NCBI RefSeq assembly: GCF_009720865.1
Contig: NZ_WNLA01000003.1
Span: forward strand, 248,001-312,000
Length of the DNA: 64,000 nucleotides
Reading direction: 5' to 3'
DNA from: Pseudoduganella ginsengisoli
Lineage (GTDB): Bacteria; Pseudomonadota; Gammaproteobacteria; Burkholderiales; Burkholderiaceae_D
Both the position numbers and the translations under genes were made by a program. This document shows positions 28,166 through 38,895 of the stretch, piece after piece. Under the pieces are notes generated by a model. The model searched no databases. It was not told the origin of the DNA and worked only from the letters and a program-made list of their open reading frames with translations. The number at the start of each line of letters is the position of its first letter. The first letter of the stretch is position 1.

Positions 28166-28879
28166 ATGAACGTAAAAAAACTGATCGCCAGCGTGCTGCT
28201 GTCTGTCGTCTTGCCCGGCGCAGCCATGGCGGCGCAAGCATCTTTCGCCGTATCCGGCGTAACCGTCAATTTGATTGACCTGGACACCACGGATGGCGTC
28301 ACGCCATCCATCACCTTCAACACCGAGTATGGCTATGCGGGATATACGATCCGGCACCTGCCGGGATACAACGATTACATTTCGGGGGGTACTAACTTTG
28401 GCGCGGTGCACAACTCAAGCCAGTGGGCCATTGCCGACGCCAGCGTAGGAACCCGAAGCCTGAGCCTCGGTGTCCAAACGCTGCAAGCGAATGTGACGGC
28501 AGAACTCAGCGCACGTTCGGACACGTTATTTACGCTGTCAAAAAATACGCTGGCAATATTCAGCGTCCCTTACACCGTATCCTTGACGAAAAGCAGCAAG
28601 GAATTTCTCGACACCAGTTTCAAATTCAGCGCAGGCGTTCCCGGCTCTTACTTCGATTCGGACTATACGTTTAGAAGAGGTCAAGTGAGCAGCACCCTGT
28701 TTGGCGAAATTTACACGGGCAGCAGTGCGGGCGAGGGTTCCCTCAATTTGCTGGCAACCATCTATACCAGTACTTCGGGCACGCCGCCCATTCCGGAACC
28801 CGGTACTTATGCGATGCTGCTGGCGGGCCTGGGCGTCATAGGCTGGCGCCTGCGGCAGCGCAACGCCACGTCCGTCTGA
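28166..28879 (+). CDS. PEP-CTERM sorting-domain exported protein
   Basis: 237 residues. A signal peptide (MNVKKLIASVLLSVVLPGAAMA) precedes a beta-rich Ser/Thr-rich body without recognised domain. The C terminus carries a PEP-CTERM signal: PIPEPGTYAMLLAGLG, a hydrophobic helix, then WRLRQRN. Such proteins are processed by EpsH/exosortase systems and often are exopolysaccharide-associated. No exosortase gene is in the window. RBS CGGAG precedes the ATG. Two copies of the GGTGCCTGGCACC repeat follow the stop. Confidence 0.88.
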   Translation: MNVKKLIASVLLSVVLPGAAMAAQASFAVSGVTVNLIDLDTTDGVTPSITFNTEYGYAGYTIRHLPGYNDYISGGTNFGAVHNSSQWAIADASVGTRSLSLGVQTLQANVTAELSARSDTLFTLSKNTLAIFSVPYTVSLTKSSKEFLDTSFKFSAGVPGSYFDSDYTFRRGQVSSTLFGEIYTGSSAGEGSLNLLATIYTSTSGTPPIPEPGTYAMLLAGLGVIGWRLRQRNATSV

Positions 28880-28903
28880 CCAGCGTGTCACCTCCGCTAG
28901 AAA

Positions 28904-28978
28904 GTTGCAAAACCGTTCGGTGCCTGGCACCAAACGGTTAAAAAACTTGCAAATCCGCTTAGTGCCTGGCACCAAACG
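28904..28978. repeat. Two tandem GGTGCCTGGCACC-type hairpin repeats
   Basis: Unit 1 (28904-28937) and unit 2 (28946-28978) both start TTGCAAA and contain TGCCTGGCACCAAACG. Unit 1 folds as CCGTT-GGTGCC / GGCACC-AACGG with one mismatch. They fill the gap between the convergent PEP-CTERM and M56 genes and may end transcription from both. A third relative lies at 48501. Confidence 0.75.
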
Positions 28979-31180
28979 TTACAGCATCGGTTTCGCCTGG
29001 CCGTTGCGGATTGCTTCATCGATCAGGCCGCGCACCGTCTTGTCTGCTTCACGGCTGATGCGCGCCTGTTCACGGCCCAGCTCGCCCATTTTGCGGCCCA
29101 GTTCGCGCATGGGCTTGCTGGCTTCCGCCATTTGACGGCCCAGTTCTTTCATCGGTCCCGCCTGCAGCGCCAGTTGCGCATGGCTTTTCGCCAATTCCTG
29201 CGAAGCTTGCGCCATTTGCTGCGCCAGCGGTTCCATTTTCGCTTGCAATGCCTCCATCAGCTGGCGGTCCGCATCGCGGCGGCCATCCGTCAACTCCCGC
29301 TCCAGTTTGCGGGCTGCGGCCTCGATCTGGCGGCCGATGGCTTCCTGCTGGCGCGCCAGTTGTTCGACTTTACGTTCGGCAGCACGGCGTGCGTCACGCT
29401 CGGCCTGGCCGCCTTCCCGCTGCGCATTGAGCGCGTCCATCCTGGCGGACAAGCCATCCATGACTTTGCTGTGCTGGTCCATCACCTTGCCGTGCGCATC
29501 CATTTCTTCGCCCAGCTTTTCCGTGGGCGCCCACGCCGCGCCGGCCTTGGCCAGCAGTGCCGGATCCTGGATCAGGTAAGACTTGCCGCCGCTGCGGTAC
29601 CAGATGAAATCGCCTTTAACCGTACCTTTCAGGCGCTTCAATTCATCGATGTCCGCTTCCGTACCGGACAGCGAAATATTGCGGTTGCCCTGCACCACGG
29701 CATACGTGTCCTTGCTGGTGTCGCTGATGTGCAGGTGGCGGAAGTTTTCACCGTGCAGAGCGGCGCGGGGCGCCTTCGGCGGTTTCGGCGGATGCGGAAT
29801 ATGGGCCGGCAGATCCGGCGCTTCCACTGTGGGTGGCGCAGGTGGCGCAGGTGGCGCTGGCGGAGCTGCCGGCACAGGCGGTACGCCAGGGACTGGCGGC
29901 AACGCGTGCAACGCTGGTGCGGCAGGCGCGGCCGGAGCCGCTGGTGCAGCCAAGGCTGGCGGTGCAGGCGGAACCGGCGGAACGTGCTCTTCCTCTACCA
30001 ATTCCTCACCGCCGGACAATGATTCCTCCGCCGCCACGCGCTTGTTGGCATCGTTGGCCCGGTTCGCATCATTGGCGCGATTGGCGTCATTAGCCTTGTT
30101 CGCGTCATTGGCGCTGTTGTCTTCCGTCGTCACGGTGATCTTGCTGCGCGCAGCCTCCGCCGTCGGCGCCGCATGGGCATACAGCATGGCGCAGGCCGTG
30201 CACAGCCCCAGCAGGGGCGCCGCGATTTTCCAGCTGAGGGGTTCGGAACCTGGACGGACCAGGCGTTTGATACGGGACATGAGGTTTCCTCCGTGAGCCG
30301 CATGGGCTAGTTGGGGTGTGGAGAACTGGAAGCGGTCCAGTTCCGACAGTGCAAGGGCCAGGCGCCGCGGTTCGCCAAGCGTGCTTGCGGCAATATCGTC
30401 TGCAATTTGTTCCCGTTCCACGCGGATGCGGTTGGACAGCATCCACACGGCAGGATGGTAGAACAGCAAAATCTCAATAGCGCTTTGCGCCAGGTTGACC
30501 AGGTAATCGTGGCGGCGGATGTGCGCCAGCTCGTGCGCCAGCAGCGCTTCCAGCAATTCAGCGGGCAAGCCCGTCACCAGCGAGGCCGGCACCAGTACGA
30601 CAGGCTTCCAGCAACCGGCCGTCATCGGCCCTTCCAAATGTTCGGCAATGGCCAGGCGCACGCCGCGCTTGAGTCCCATGCGCAGCGCCAGCCGGTCCAG
30701 GCGCTGCTGCCATCCGGCATCCGGAAAATCCGCAGCGTGCAACGTGCGTTCACGCACCCACAGCAAGCCCATCGACAACCGCAAGGTCATCACGGCCGCA
30801 CCGCTGGCCCACAGCAGTACCAGCCATGGCAATTGCCGCTGCAACAGGTAGCGCCACGACGTCCACTGATCCGCATCCATCAATTCCGGCACGGCCGGTG
30901 CACCGGCTGCGGCCAGCCAGCTGCTGTCGGCCGAGGCCAGCGCAGCAACAGGCAACGTCACGGCTTCGGCCATGCGCATGGCAATGCCTGCCAGCGGCAA
31001 CAGCACACACAGCAGCAAAGCCCCGCACGCCACCGCATAACGCGCTTGCGGCCGCGCATTGCGCAGCAAATGCAGCGCCAGCGATGCGCCACAACCGATC
31101 AACAGCCCCTGCCACACGAAATGCAGCAGCGACCAGCCGATAGCAGGCAACAAGGCTGAGAAAAAGGCGTCAGGGGACAT
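28979..31180 (-). CDS. BlaR1/MecR1-like M56 membrane metallopeptidase with coiled-coil C terminus
   Basis: 733 residues. The N-terminal ~330 residues form the M56 peptidase: four transmembrane helices and zinc motif HELAH (~215) with downstream EREQIADDIAA. BlaR1-like proteins cleave a BlaI-type repressor after sensing. Here the usual C-terminal penicillin-sensor domain is absent. Instead there is a hexapeptide repeat (four ANDANK/R units), a Pro/Ala-rich linker (~390-460), a short beta region (HLHISDTSKDTYAVVQGNR) and a long Gln/Arg/Glu-rich coiled coil to the C terminus. A palindromic operator overlaps the promoter, but no blaI gene is adjacent. The signal it responds to is unknown. Confidence 0.85.
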   Translation of the reverse strand: MSPDAFFSALLPAIGWSLLHFVWQGLLIGCGASLALHLLRNARPQARYAVACGALLLCVLLPLAGIAMRMAEAVTLPVAALASADSSWLAAAGAPAVPELMDADQWTSWRYLLQRQLPWLVLLWASGAAVMTLRLSMGLLWVRERTLHAADFPDAGWQQRLDRLALRMGLKRGVRLAIAEHLEGPMTAGCWKPVVLVPASLVTGLPAELLEALLAHELAHIRRHDYLVNLAQSAIEILLFYHPAVWMLSNRIRVEREQIADDIAASTLGEPRRLALALSELDRFQFSTPQLAHAAHGGNLMSRIKRLVRPGSEPLSWKIAAPLLGLCTACAMLYAHAAPTAEAARSKITVTTEDNSANDANKANDANRANDANRANDANKRVAAEESLSGGEELVEEEHVPPVPPAPPALAAPAAPAAPAAPALHALPPVPGVPPVPAAPPAPPAPPAPPTVEAPDLPAHIPHPPKPPKAPRAALHGENFRHLHISDTSKDTYAVVQGNRNISLSGTEADIDELKRLKGTVKGDFIWYRSGGKSYLIQDPALLAKAGAAWAPTEKLGEEMDAHGKVMDQHSKVMDGLSARMDALNAQREGGQAERDARRAAERKVEQLARQQEAIGRQIEAAARKLERELTDGRRDADRQLMEALQAKMEPLAQQMAQASQELAKSHAQLALQAGPMKELGRQMAEASKPMRELGRKMGELGREQARISREADKTVRGLIDEAIRNGQAKPML

Positions 31181-31206
31181 GCGTTACTCCTGTTTGGTTG
31201 CAAAGT

Positions 31207-31237
31207 AGATTAAATGATCTAGACATTCGTGTCTAGA
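31207..31237 (-). promoter_or_regulatory. Promoter with overlapping perfect palindrome for the M56 gene
   Basis: On the minus strand TAGACA (31235-31230), a 17-base spacer and TAATCT (31212-31207) fit a sigma-70 promoter. A perfect palindrome TCTAGACA-TTCG-TGTCTAGA (31218-31237) covers the -35 and spacer, the usual place for a BlaI/CopY-like repressor site. The start codon is 26 bases downstream of the -10. Promoter assignment is by inspection only. Confidence 0.65.
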
Positions 31238-31358
31238 ACTTTTTTTCTACTTACTGGCGTGCGTGGGTCAGGAGTAAAGGTAATGCAAGGACGGGAAAAA
31301 TCGGCGGGAAATGCGACAGGCTGCAAACCGGGCGGTGCAGCCTGCTGATTTGAGCAAT

Positions 31359-31386
31359 GGATGCAGGGCTTTTAGGCCGGGCATCC
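31359..31386. repeat. 28-bp palindromic repeat, second copy
   Basis: GGATGC (31359-31364) pairs with GCATCC (31381-31386); the middle reads AGGGCTTTTAGGCCGG. Length and most positions match the element at 776-803, with a compensating change in the stem (G3/C26 there, A3/T26 here). It lies just downstream of adhC and may end its transcript. Confidence 0.6.
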
Positions 31387-31402
31387 TCATCTTAATGTCA
31401 TT

Positions 31403-32509
31403 TCAATACATCACGACAGAGCGGATTGATTCCCCGCTCTTCATCAAGTCAAAGCCCTTGTTGATGTCTTCCAGCGCCAGCTTGTGCGTGATGAGGTCAT
31501 CAATGTTGAGCTTGCCTTCCATGTACCAGTCGACAATCTTCGGTACATCGGTACGTCCGCGCGCGCCGCCGAAAGCGGAACCTTTCCACACGCGGCCCGT
31601 CACCAGCTGGAATGGACGGGTCGAAATTTCCTGGCCCGCTGCCGCCACGCCGATGATGATGGACTGGCCCCAGCCCTTATGGCAGCACTCCAGCGCCTGG
31701 CGCATGGTAGTGGTGTTGCCGATGCATTCAAAACTGTAATCCGCGCCGCCATCCGTCAGCTGGATAACGGCGTCAACGACGTTTTCCACCTGGGTCGGGT
31801 TGATAAAGTGCGTCATGCCGAACTTGCGGGCGATGGCTTCGCGCTCGGGGTTCAAGTCGATACCGATGATCTTGTCGGCGCCCACCATTTTCGCGGCCTG
31901 GATCACGTTCAAGCCGATGCCGCCCAAACCAAACACGACGACATTGGCGCCCGCTTCCACTTTCGCCGTAAACAGCACGGCGCCCACGCCGGTCGTCACG
32001 CCGCAACCGATGTAGCAAACTTTATCGAATGGCGCGTCGGAACGGATTTTCGCCAGCGCGATTTCCGGCACCACGACGTAATTCGAAAACGTCGACGTGC
32101 CCATGTAATGGAAAATCGGTTTGCCATCGATGGAAAAGCGGCTGCTGCCGTCCGGCATCAATCCCTTGCCCTGGGTGGCGCGGATCGACTGGCACAGATT
32201 GGTTTTCTGCGACAGGCAGAATTTGCACTGGCGGCATTCCGGCGTGTACAGCGGGATGACGTGATCATCCTTTTTCAGGGTTTTCACGCCAGGACCCACA
32301 TCCACCACGACGCCCGCTCCTTCGTGTCCAAGGATGGCGGGGAAGATACCCTCAGGATCGGCGCCGGACAGCGTGTAATAGTCCGTGTGGCAAATGCCGG
32401 TCGCCTTGATCTCGACCAGCACTTCCCCTTCACGCGGCCCGCTCAGCTCCACCTCTTCGATAGTGAGCGGGGCTCCTGCTTTCCACGCTACGGCGGCTTT
32501 GGTTTTCAT
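31403..32509 (-). CDS. frmA: S-(hydroxymethyl)glutathione dehydrogenase / class III alcohol dehydrogenase
   Basis: 368 residues. Medium-chain Zn dehydrogenase: catalytic zinc at CHTDYY and GHEGAG, structural zinc Cys cluster [18 protein letters not shown] fold [25 protein letters not shown]. High similarity of motifs to class III ADH indicates oxidation of S-hydroxymethylglutathione, i.e. formaldehyde detoxification, and possibly GSNO reduction. The start [12 protein letters not shown] at 32509 is the conserved family start. An S-formylglutathione hydrolase gene (frmB) is not adjacent. Confidence 0.94.
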   Translation of the reverse strand: MKTKAAVAWKAGAPLTIEEVELSGPREGEVLVEIKATGICHTDYYTLSGADPEGIFPAILGHEGAGVVVDVGPGVKTLKKDDHVIPLYTPECRQCKFCLSQKTNLCQSIRATQGKGLMPDGSSRFSIDGKPIFHYMGTSTFSNYVVVPEIALAKIRSDAPFDKVCYIGCGVTTGVGAVLFTAKVEAGANVVVFGLGGIGLNVIQAAKMVGADKIIGIDLNPEREAIARKFGMTHFINPTQVENVVDAVIQLTDGGADYSFECIGNTTTMRQALECCHKGWGQSIIIGVAAAGQEISTRPFQLVTGRVWKGSAFGGARGRTDVPKIVDWYMEGKLNIDDLITHKLALEDINKGFDLMKSGESIRSVVMY

Positions 32510-32558
32510 AACAGTTCCTGATGTGGTTTTGGAAGGCCCACATCTTATCAAGGAACTA

Positions 32559-32996
32559 TTACTCGTGACACGCCATCGACGCCGTAAAGCCAAAACCCCC
32601 GGGCAGCTTTTGGCGGCTGGCCCACAACTGGCGCACCTGCGATGCCAGGCGCAATGGTTCCAGCGGTTTTGCAATGATGCCGATCGCACCGGCCGCCACA
32701 TATTGCGCCACGTCGGCCGCCGCTGCCAGCCCGGTGACGAACATGGCCGGCGTATCGCGCAAGTGCGGGATGCGCCGCAAGTGTTCCAACGTCACCAGGC
32801 TGTCATGGTTGCACGACGCCACGTCCAGCAAGATCAAGTCAGGGAAGAAATCCGCCGCATCCAGGATGCCGCTGCGGCTGGAATCGCAATCGCACACGTG
32901 GAAGCGGCCAATGACTTCCAGCGCCATCTTGGTCACGCAACGCAATTGCGGGTTGTCTTCCACGTACAGGATGTTGTTCAAGTCAGCTAATTTCAT
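32559..32996 (-). CDS. Stand-alone response regulator receiver
   Basis: 145 residues, a single receiver domain: acidic YVEDN near the N terminus, phospho-Asp in LILLDVASC (~55), switch Thr in MFVTGLA and Lys in IIAKPLEP. No output domain follows. The start ATG at 32996 overlaps the stop of the upstream receiver gene (ATGA), so both are cotranscribed. Its partner kinase is unknown; CheY-like or phosphorelay roles are possible. Confidence 0.88.
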   Translation of the reverse strand: MKLADLNNILYVEDNPQLRCVTKMALEVIGRFHVCDCDSSRSGILDAADFFPDLILLDVASCNHDSLVTLEHLRRIPHLRDTPAMFVTGLAAAADVAQYVAAGAIGIIAKPLEPLRLASQVRQLWASRQKLPGGFGFTASMACHE

Positions 32997-33427
32997 ATTG
33001 GCAACTCCTGCAGCGATGCGGCCGTCAGTCCCAGCATGTGGGAAACCGTGCGCCACAACTGGCGTGGCGACGTCCACGGTTTAGGCAGGAATGCATGCGC
33101 CGGCGTGCGCAAGCCCGGGTGGCGTGCCGAATACAGCAAGACTGGCGGCGCTGCCGTGCGGCGGGCCAGCTTGTGCAGCAAATCCACGCCATCGCCATCC
33201 GGCAAATCCGGGTCCAGCACCACCAAAGAAAATTCTGTTTCATTAATGGCGCGCACAGCTTCGGCCAGGCTGGCGGCATGGTGAACCTGGGTTTCCGGCA
33301 CCAGCAGGGTAGCCAGCACCAGTGCAGCGTCGCCATCGCCGTCGACATGCAGCACGCGCGGCACCTCGCGGCACGCTGCCGTGACTTCGTGGTACGCCTC
33401 GCAGTGAATTACAGGTGTATCTTTCAT
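32993..33427 (-). CDS. Response regulator receiver-like protein
   Basis: 144 residues. Receiver fold with VLHVDGDGDAALVLATLL at the start, phospho-Asp candidate in LVVLDPDLPDGDG, and Lys in AFLPKPWTS; VLLYSAR supplies the switch Ser. The first acidic pair is the Asp residues of VDGDGD rather than the usual DD/ED. Two ATGs are possible (33433, 33427); GGAG lies six bases before the second, which is preferred. No output domain. It is coupled to the next receiver gene. Confidence 0.8.
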   Translation of the reverse strand: MKDTPVIHCEAYHEVTAACREVPRVLHVDGDGDAALVLATLLVPETQVHHAASLAEAVRAINETEFSLVVLDPDLPDGDGVDLLHKLARRTAAPPVLLYSARHPGLRTPAHAFLPKPWTSPRQLWRTVSHMLGLTAASLQELPI

Positions 33428-33718
33428 CGTCATCTCCGCCCGCAGCCCGCTGGCTGCGGCATAGGCTGGGTTGAAGCATGCCTGACAGACGCGCAGAAAC
33501 ACTGGCGGTAAATAGTCAGGGATGCAGGATCGGCGGAGTTGGGCCGGGGAAGAACAGATGCGGCCGCAGGGGACAGGCAGCCACAATGGGATGCGGGGAC
33601 GGGTCGAGGCCCCCGCTGAATGACTTACAGTTTAGCGCAAATCAATGCAATGTTGCGCGAAATTATTTCCTATCGTACTGATTGTCTTTTTCTAACGACT
33701 CAACGCGGCTTTGTCCGG

Positions 33719-34348
33719 CTACTTTTTCAACCGCGCATTGAACGAAGAATGCAGGCTGTTCAGCATTTCCTCTGCGGACAACAGTTGATCGGCAATTTCA
33801 TTGATCTTGCGGCGGCTGGAACGGGCATGGTCGCGCAACACTTCAAATGCCGTATTGCGGTCCGTTTGGAACTTGCACATCAACAGCCCCACGGCCAAAC
33901 TGGTTTCCCGGCCCGCTGCCAGCGCGGCATTCAAATTCATTTCCGTACGGCGCAGCTGGCGGATTTCATCGGCACGCGCAAGGCTGGCGCGGAAGGCCGG
34001 CATCAAGTGCTGTTCATCGACCGGTTTGACGACAAAGCCGACTGCGCCATGGGCTGCCGCTTCCTTGGCCGCGTCATTGTCGCCGCGGCCGGACAGGAAC
34101 ATGAAAGGAACGGATGTATTGCGGTTCAACTGCTTGGCCAGCTCCAGGCCGGACATGCCTGGCATATGAATATCGAGCAGCGCCAGGTCAGGCTCGCGCT
34201 CGGCAATGAGCTTCAGCGCTTCATCGGCGCCATACGCCTGCATCGTGTCATAGCCTGCATGGCGCAGGATTTCACTGATGAATTCAGCGAGCAATTTATC
34301 GTCATCAACAACGAGGATCAGGCGCTTGGCCGGGGCTTGTGCAGTCAT
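33719..34348 (-). CDS. Response regulator with ANTAR RNA-binding domain
   Basis: 209 residues. Receiver domain (~10-125): VVDDDKLLAEF, phospho-Asp LALLDIHMPGMSG, FLSGRG, Lys in FVVKPVD. A coiled linker (DEIRQLRRTEMNLN) leads to a C-terminal ANTAR domain (VGLLMCKFQTDRNTAFEVLR, ending with helices to residue 209). ANTAR regulators act as antiterminators by binding paired RNA hairpins in leaders of, for example, nitrate or amide genes. No target hairpins were identified nearby. ATG 34348 is preceded by AAAGG. The 291 bases between it and the next receiver gene hold no other gene that I can see. Confidence 0.88.
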   Translation of the reverse strand: MTAQAPAKRLILVVDDDKLLAEFISEILRHAGYDTMQAYGADEALKLIAEREPDLALLDIHMPGMSGLELAKQLNRNTSVPFMFLSGRGDNDAAKEAAAHGAVGFVVKPVDEQHLMPAFRASLARADEIRQLRRTEMNLNAALAAGRETSLAVGLLMCKFQTDRNTAFEVLRDHARSSRRKINEIADQLLSAEEMLNSLHSSFNARLKK

Positions 34349-34375
34349 GGTCGGCAACCTTTATCTAGAAGAGCG

Positions 34376-34394
34376 CAGGCGCCTGTGGCGCCTG
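34376..34394. terminator. Possible weak hairpin after thiE
   Basis: CAGGCGCC (34376-34383) pairs with GGCGCCTG (34387-34394) around TGT, between the end of thiE and the ANTAR gene. It has no T-tract, so terminator function is doubtful. Confidence 0.4.
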
Positions 34395-34418
34395 TCAGGA
34401 TGCCCCATTATAGAGAAA

Positions 34419-35054
34419 TCAAGCTGCCTGTGCGTGAATTCCTTGCTTCTCAAACAAGAGATTGAACGCCCGTACTGCCGCCGCCGGATCTGGCGCCTGG
34501 TAGACGCTGGTAATGGCGGCCACCATGTGCGCGCCGCGCGCCACCAGCGGCGCGGCATTTTCCGGCGTCATGCCGCCAATCACGCAGTTTGGCAAACGCA
34601 CTTGCGCCAGCGCGTCATCGATAATCGAGGGCTGCGTGGTCACGGCATATTTCTTCACCAGCGAAGGATAGAATCCGCCGAACGCCACGTAGCTGGCGCC
34701 TGCCGCTTGCGCATGCAGCGCCAGCTGCAAGTCGCCATAGCACGAGGCGCCGATAATCTTGTCCGGCCCCAGCAACGCGCGCACTTGCGCCACGTGGGTA
34801 TCGGTGCCGCCCACGTGCACGCCATCGGCGTCGAGCTGCAGCGCCAGGTCAACGTGGTCATTGATAATGAATGGCACGCGGTAGCGGCGGCACAGCTCTT
34901 GCAGCGCCGTGGCCTGCTCGATGCGCAAATCCACGCCCGCGTCTTTATGGCGGTATTGCAGCACACCGGCGCCCGCCGACAATGCTTTTTCCGTCACGGA
35001 CAGCAGCTTGACGGTGTCATCCCAGTTCGGGGTGACCAAATAGAGTCCTTGCAT
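34419..35054 (-). CDS. thiE: Thiamine phosphate synthase
   Basis: 211 residues, a TIM-barrel enzyme joining HMP-diphosphate and thiazole phosphate to thiamine phosphate. Motifs: LYLVTPNWDD, VLQYRHKDAG, FIINDHVDLAL, DADGVHVGG and the phosphate site VIGGMTPENAAPL. It is the last gene of the thi operon, 12 bases after thiD. Confidence 0.94.
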   Translation of the reverse strand: MQGLYLVTPNWDDTVKLLSVTEKALSAGAGVLQYRHKDAGVDLRIEQATALQELCRRYRVPFIINDHVDLALQLDADGVHVGGTDTHVAQVRALLGPDKIIGASCYGDLQLALHAQAAGASYVAFGGFYPSLVKKYAVTTQPSIIDDALAQVRLPNCVIGGMTPENAAPLVARGAHMVAAITSVYQAPDPAAAVRAFNLLFEKQGIHAQAA

Positions 35055-35066
35055 CGTGACTTCCTT

Positions 35067-35867
35067 TCAACGTTGAGGAATGAGCTGGCCCGGCGCAATG
35101 GCATACGCGGCAGCCAGCGTGCGGTGCGTGTACCCTTGTGCACGTACCAGCGCCTGCGCCACTGGATAGCCATACGCCAGCAAGCCGGCAATGGTGGACG
35201 CCAAGGTGCAGCCGCTGCCATGGAATTCTCCGGGCAAGCGCTGCCAGCTCCAGCTCTGGCCTTGCACATGGTTGAACCAGCGGTTGATGATGGTGTCGCC
35301 CAGGCCATGGCCGCCCGTGATCAGCACGTGCTTGCAGCCCTTGTCCAGCAATAGCTGCGCGTGCTCACGCGCGCCGGCATGGTCGGGCGCCAGTTCAGCC
35401 GCGCCCACCAGTGCAGCCGCTTCTACGCCGTTGGGCGTGATCATCGTTGCCAGCGGCAGCAGCGGCGCCAGCGCTTCCACGGCATCGTCTCGCGACAGCA
35501 GATCGCCATGCCCGCTGGCCAGGACCGGATCCAGCACCACAGGCAAATCCGGGTACGTGGTGCGCAATTCGGAAATCACCTGGGCAATCGCCAGCGCATT
35601 GGCGGCGCTGCCCGTGATGCCGATCTTGACGGCGCGGATGGCGACTTTCGCCGCCAGCGCCCTCGCCTGTTTCAATACCATGTCCGGCTCCACCGGCTGC
35701 ACGGCGTACACGCGGTTATTGTCTTGCACGGTCAACGCCGTAATGACAGGCAGCGCGTGCGCGCTTTGCGCATGGATGGCCAAAATATCGGCAGCAATGC
35801 CGGCGCCGCCCGATGGGTCGGCGCCGGCAAATACCAGCACGCAGGGTTGGCGGGCTTCGGATGTCAT
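35067..35867 (-). CDS. thiD: Hydroxymethylpyrimidine/phosphomethylpyrimidine kinase
   Basis: 266 residues of the ribokinase fold. [16 protein letters not shown] near the N terminus and the C-terminal anion hole [14 protein letters not shown] are ThiD signatures; [12 protein letters not shown] is the substrate-side segment. It makes HMP-PP for ThiE. The ATG at 35867 overlaps the thiG stop by four bases (ATGA). The frame stays open upstream only as an antisense artefact of thiG. Confidence 0.94.
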   Translation of the reverse strand: MTSEARQPCVLVFAGADPSGGAGIAADILAIHAQSAHALPVITALTVQDNNRVYAVQPVEPDMVLKQARALAAKVAIRAVKIGITGSAANALAIAQVISELRTTYPDLPVVLDPVLASGHGDLLSRDDAVEALAPLLPLATMITPNGVEAAALVGAAELAPDHAGAREHAQLLLDKGCKHVLITGGHGLGDTIINRWFNHVQGQSWSWQRLPGEFHGSGCTLASTIAGLLAYGYPVAQALVRAQGYTHRTLAAAYAIAPGQLIPQR

Positions 35868-36655
35868 ACCATTCGTCCTGCCATCGGCGACGATGGCGAC
35901 GCGGCGAATTTGCGGGCAATACGGCCTGCCAGGAACGCTTCGCGGCCGGCCTGCACGCCCAGCTTCATGGCGCGCGCCATGCGGACCGGGTCCTGTGCGC
36001 CGGCAATCGCCGTGTTCATCAAGACACCGTCGCAGCCCAGTTCCATTGCAATCGCGGCATCGGACGCGGTACCGACACCGGCATCGACCAGCACCGGCAC
36101 TTTTGATTGCTCGATGATCAGCGACAGGTTCCACGGGTTCAAGATACCCATGCCGGAACCAATCAGCGATGCCAGCGGCATCACGGCGGCCACGCCGATA
36201 TCTTCCAGCATGCGCGCCTGGATCGGGTCGTCGCTGCAATACACCATGACGTCGAAACCGTCTTTCACCAGTTCTTTGGCTGCGATCAGGGTTTCCGGCA
36301 TGTTGGGGAACAGCGTCTTTTCATCGCCCAGCACTTCCAGCTTCACCAGTTGATGGCCATTCAACAGTTCGCGGGCCATTTGCAGCGTGTAGACGGCATC
36401 TTTCGCGTTGTAGCAGCCGGCCGTATTGGGCAGGATCGTGAATTCCGATGGCGGTACGACGTCCAGCAGGCTGGGGGCGTTCGGGTCCTGGCCAATGTTC
36501 ACGCGGCGGATGGCAACCGTGATGATGTCGGCTTCCGCCGCCAGCGTGGCCTCGCGGGTTTGCTGCAAGTCTTTGTATTTGCCGCTGCCGACCAGCAGGC
36601 GGGATTTGTAGGTTTTGCCTGCGATGGTGAGCAGGTCTTCGTTTTGGTCACGCAT
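35864..36655 (-). CDS. thiG: Thiazole synthase ThiG
   Basis: 263 residues, TIM barrel forming the thiazole ring from 1-deoxyxylulose 5-phosphate, dehydroglycine and ThiS thiocarboxylate. The Schiff-base Lys is in LVKLEVLGD (~103), with [13 protein letters not shown] and [16 protein letters not shown] phosphate loops. It follows thiS after a 29-base palindromic repeat. The imine donor gene (thiO or thiH) is not in this operon. Confidence 0.95.
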   Translation of the reverse strand: MRDQNEDLLTIAGKTYKSRLLVGSGKYKDLQQTREATLAAEADIITVAIRRVNIGQDPNAPSLLDVVPPSEFTILPNTAGCYNAKDAVYTLQMARELLNGHQLVKLEVLGDEKTLFPNMPETLIAAKELVKDGFDVMVYCSDDPIQARMLEDIGVAAVMPLASLIGSGMGILNPWNLSLIIEQSKVPVLVDAGVGTASDAAIAMELGCDGVLMNTAIAGAQDPVRMARAMKLGVQAGREAFLAGRIARKFAASPSSPMAGRMV

Positions 36656-36675
36656 TTAGAAATTCTCCAAGTCTC

Positions 36676-36704
36676 GTAGGGCGGGTTCGACGAACCCGCC
36701 CTAC
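36676..36704. repeat. GTAGGGCGG palindromic repeat between thiS and thiG
   Basis: GTAGGGCGGGTTCG (36676-36689) and CGAACCCGCCCTAC (36691-36704) form a perfect 14-base inverted repeat around a single A. A longer-looped relative lies at 53834. Inside the operon it could modulate readthrough or mRNA stability. Confidence 0.75.
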
Positions 36705-36706
36705 GT

Positions 36707-36910
36707 TTAGCCGCCGCCTATTGCGCGCACGATGTCCACTTTGTCTTGCGCCTGCAGCGTACGCCCAGGCCAGCCCTGGCGCGGCACCACGGTGCGGTTG
36801 ACAGCCAGCGCCAGCGCCTGGTGCGCGATGCCCAGTTCTTCCACCAGCGCCTGCAACGTCTGCGCCGGCGGCACGGTACGGGCTTCGCCGTTGAGTTCAA
36901 TCTGAATCAT
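36707..36910 (-). CDS. thiS: Sulfur carrier protein ThiS
   Basis: 67 residues, ubiquitin-like fold. Core IELNGEARTVPPAQTLQALV and NRTVVPRQGW; the C terminus is DIVRAIGGG, where the terminal Gly is adenylated and thiocarboxylated. ATG 36910 (MIQIELNG) is the conserved start. It begins 10 bases after thiC ends, so no thiO lies between. Confidence 0.93.
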   Translation of the reverse strand: MIQIELNGEARTVPPAQTLQALVEELGIAHQALALAVNRTVVPRQGWPGRTLQAQDKVDIVRAIGGG

Positions 36911-36920
36911 CGCTGCACCA

Positions 36921-38813
<1,893 letters not shown>

Positions 38814-38895
38814 TTAGCTCTACAGGAGCCAGCAAAGGAGATTGGGCGGAATTCACCGTCCGCATGAATGGACTGGTGGAGTGAGCCTAAAGCTT

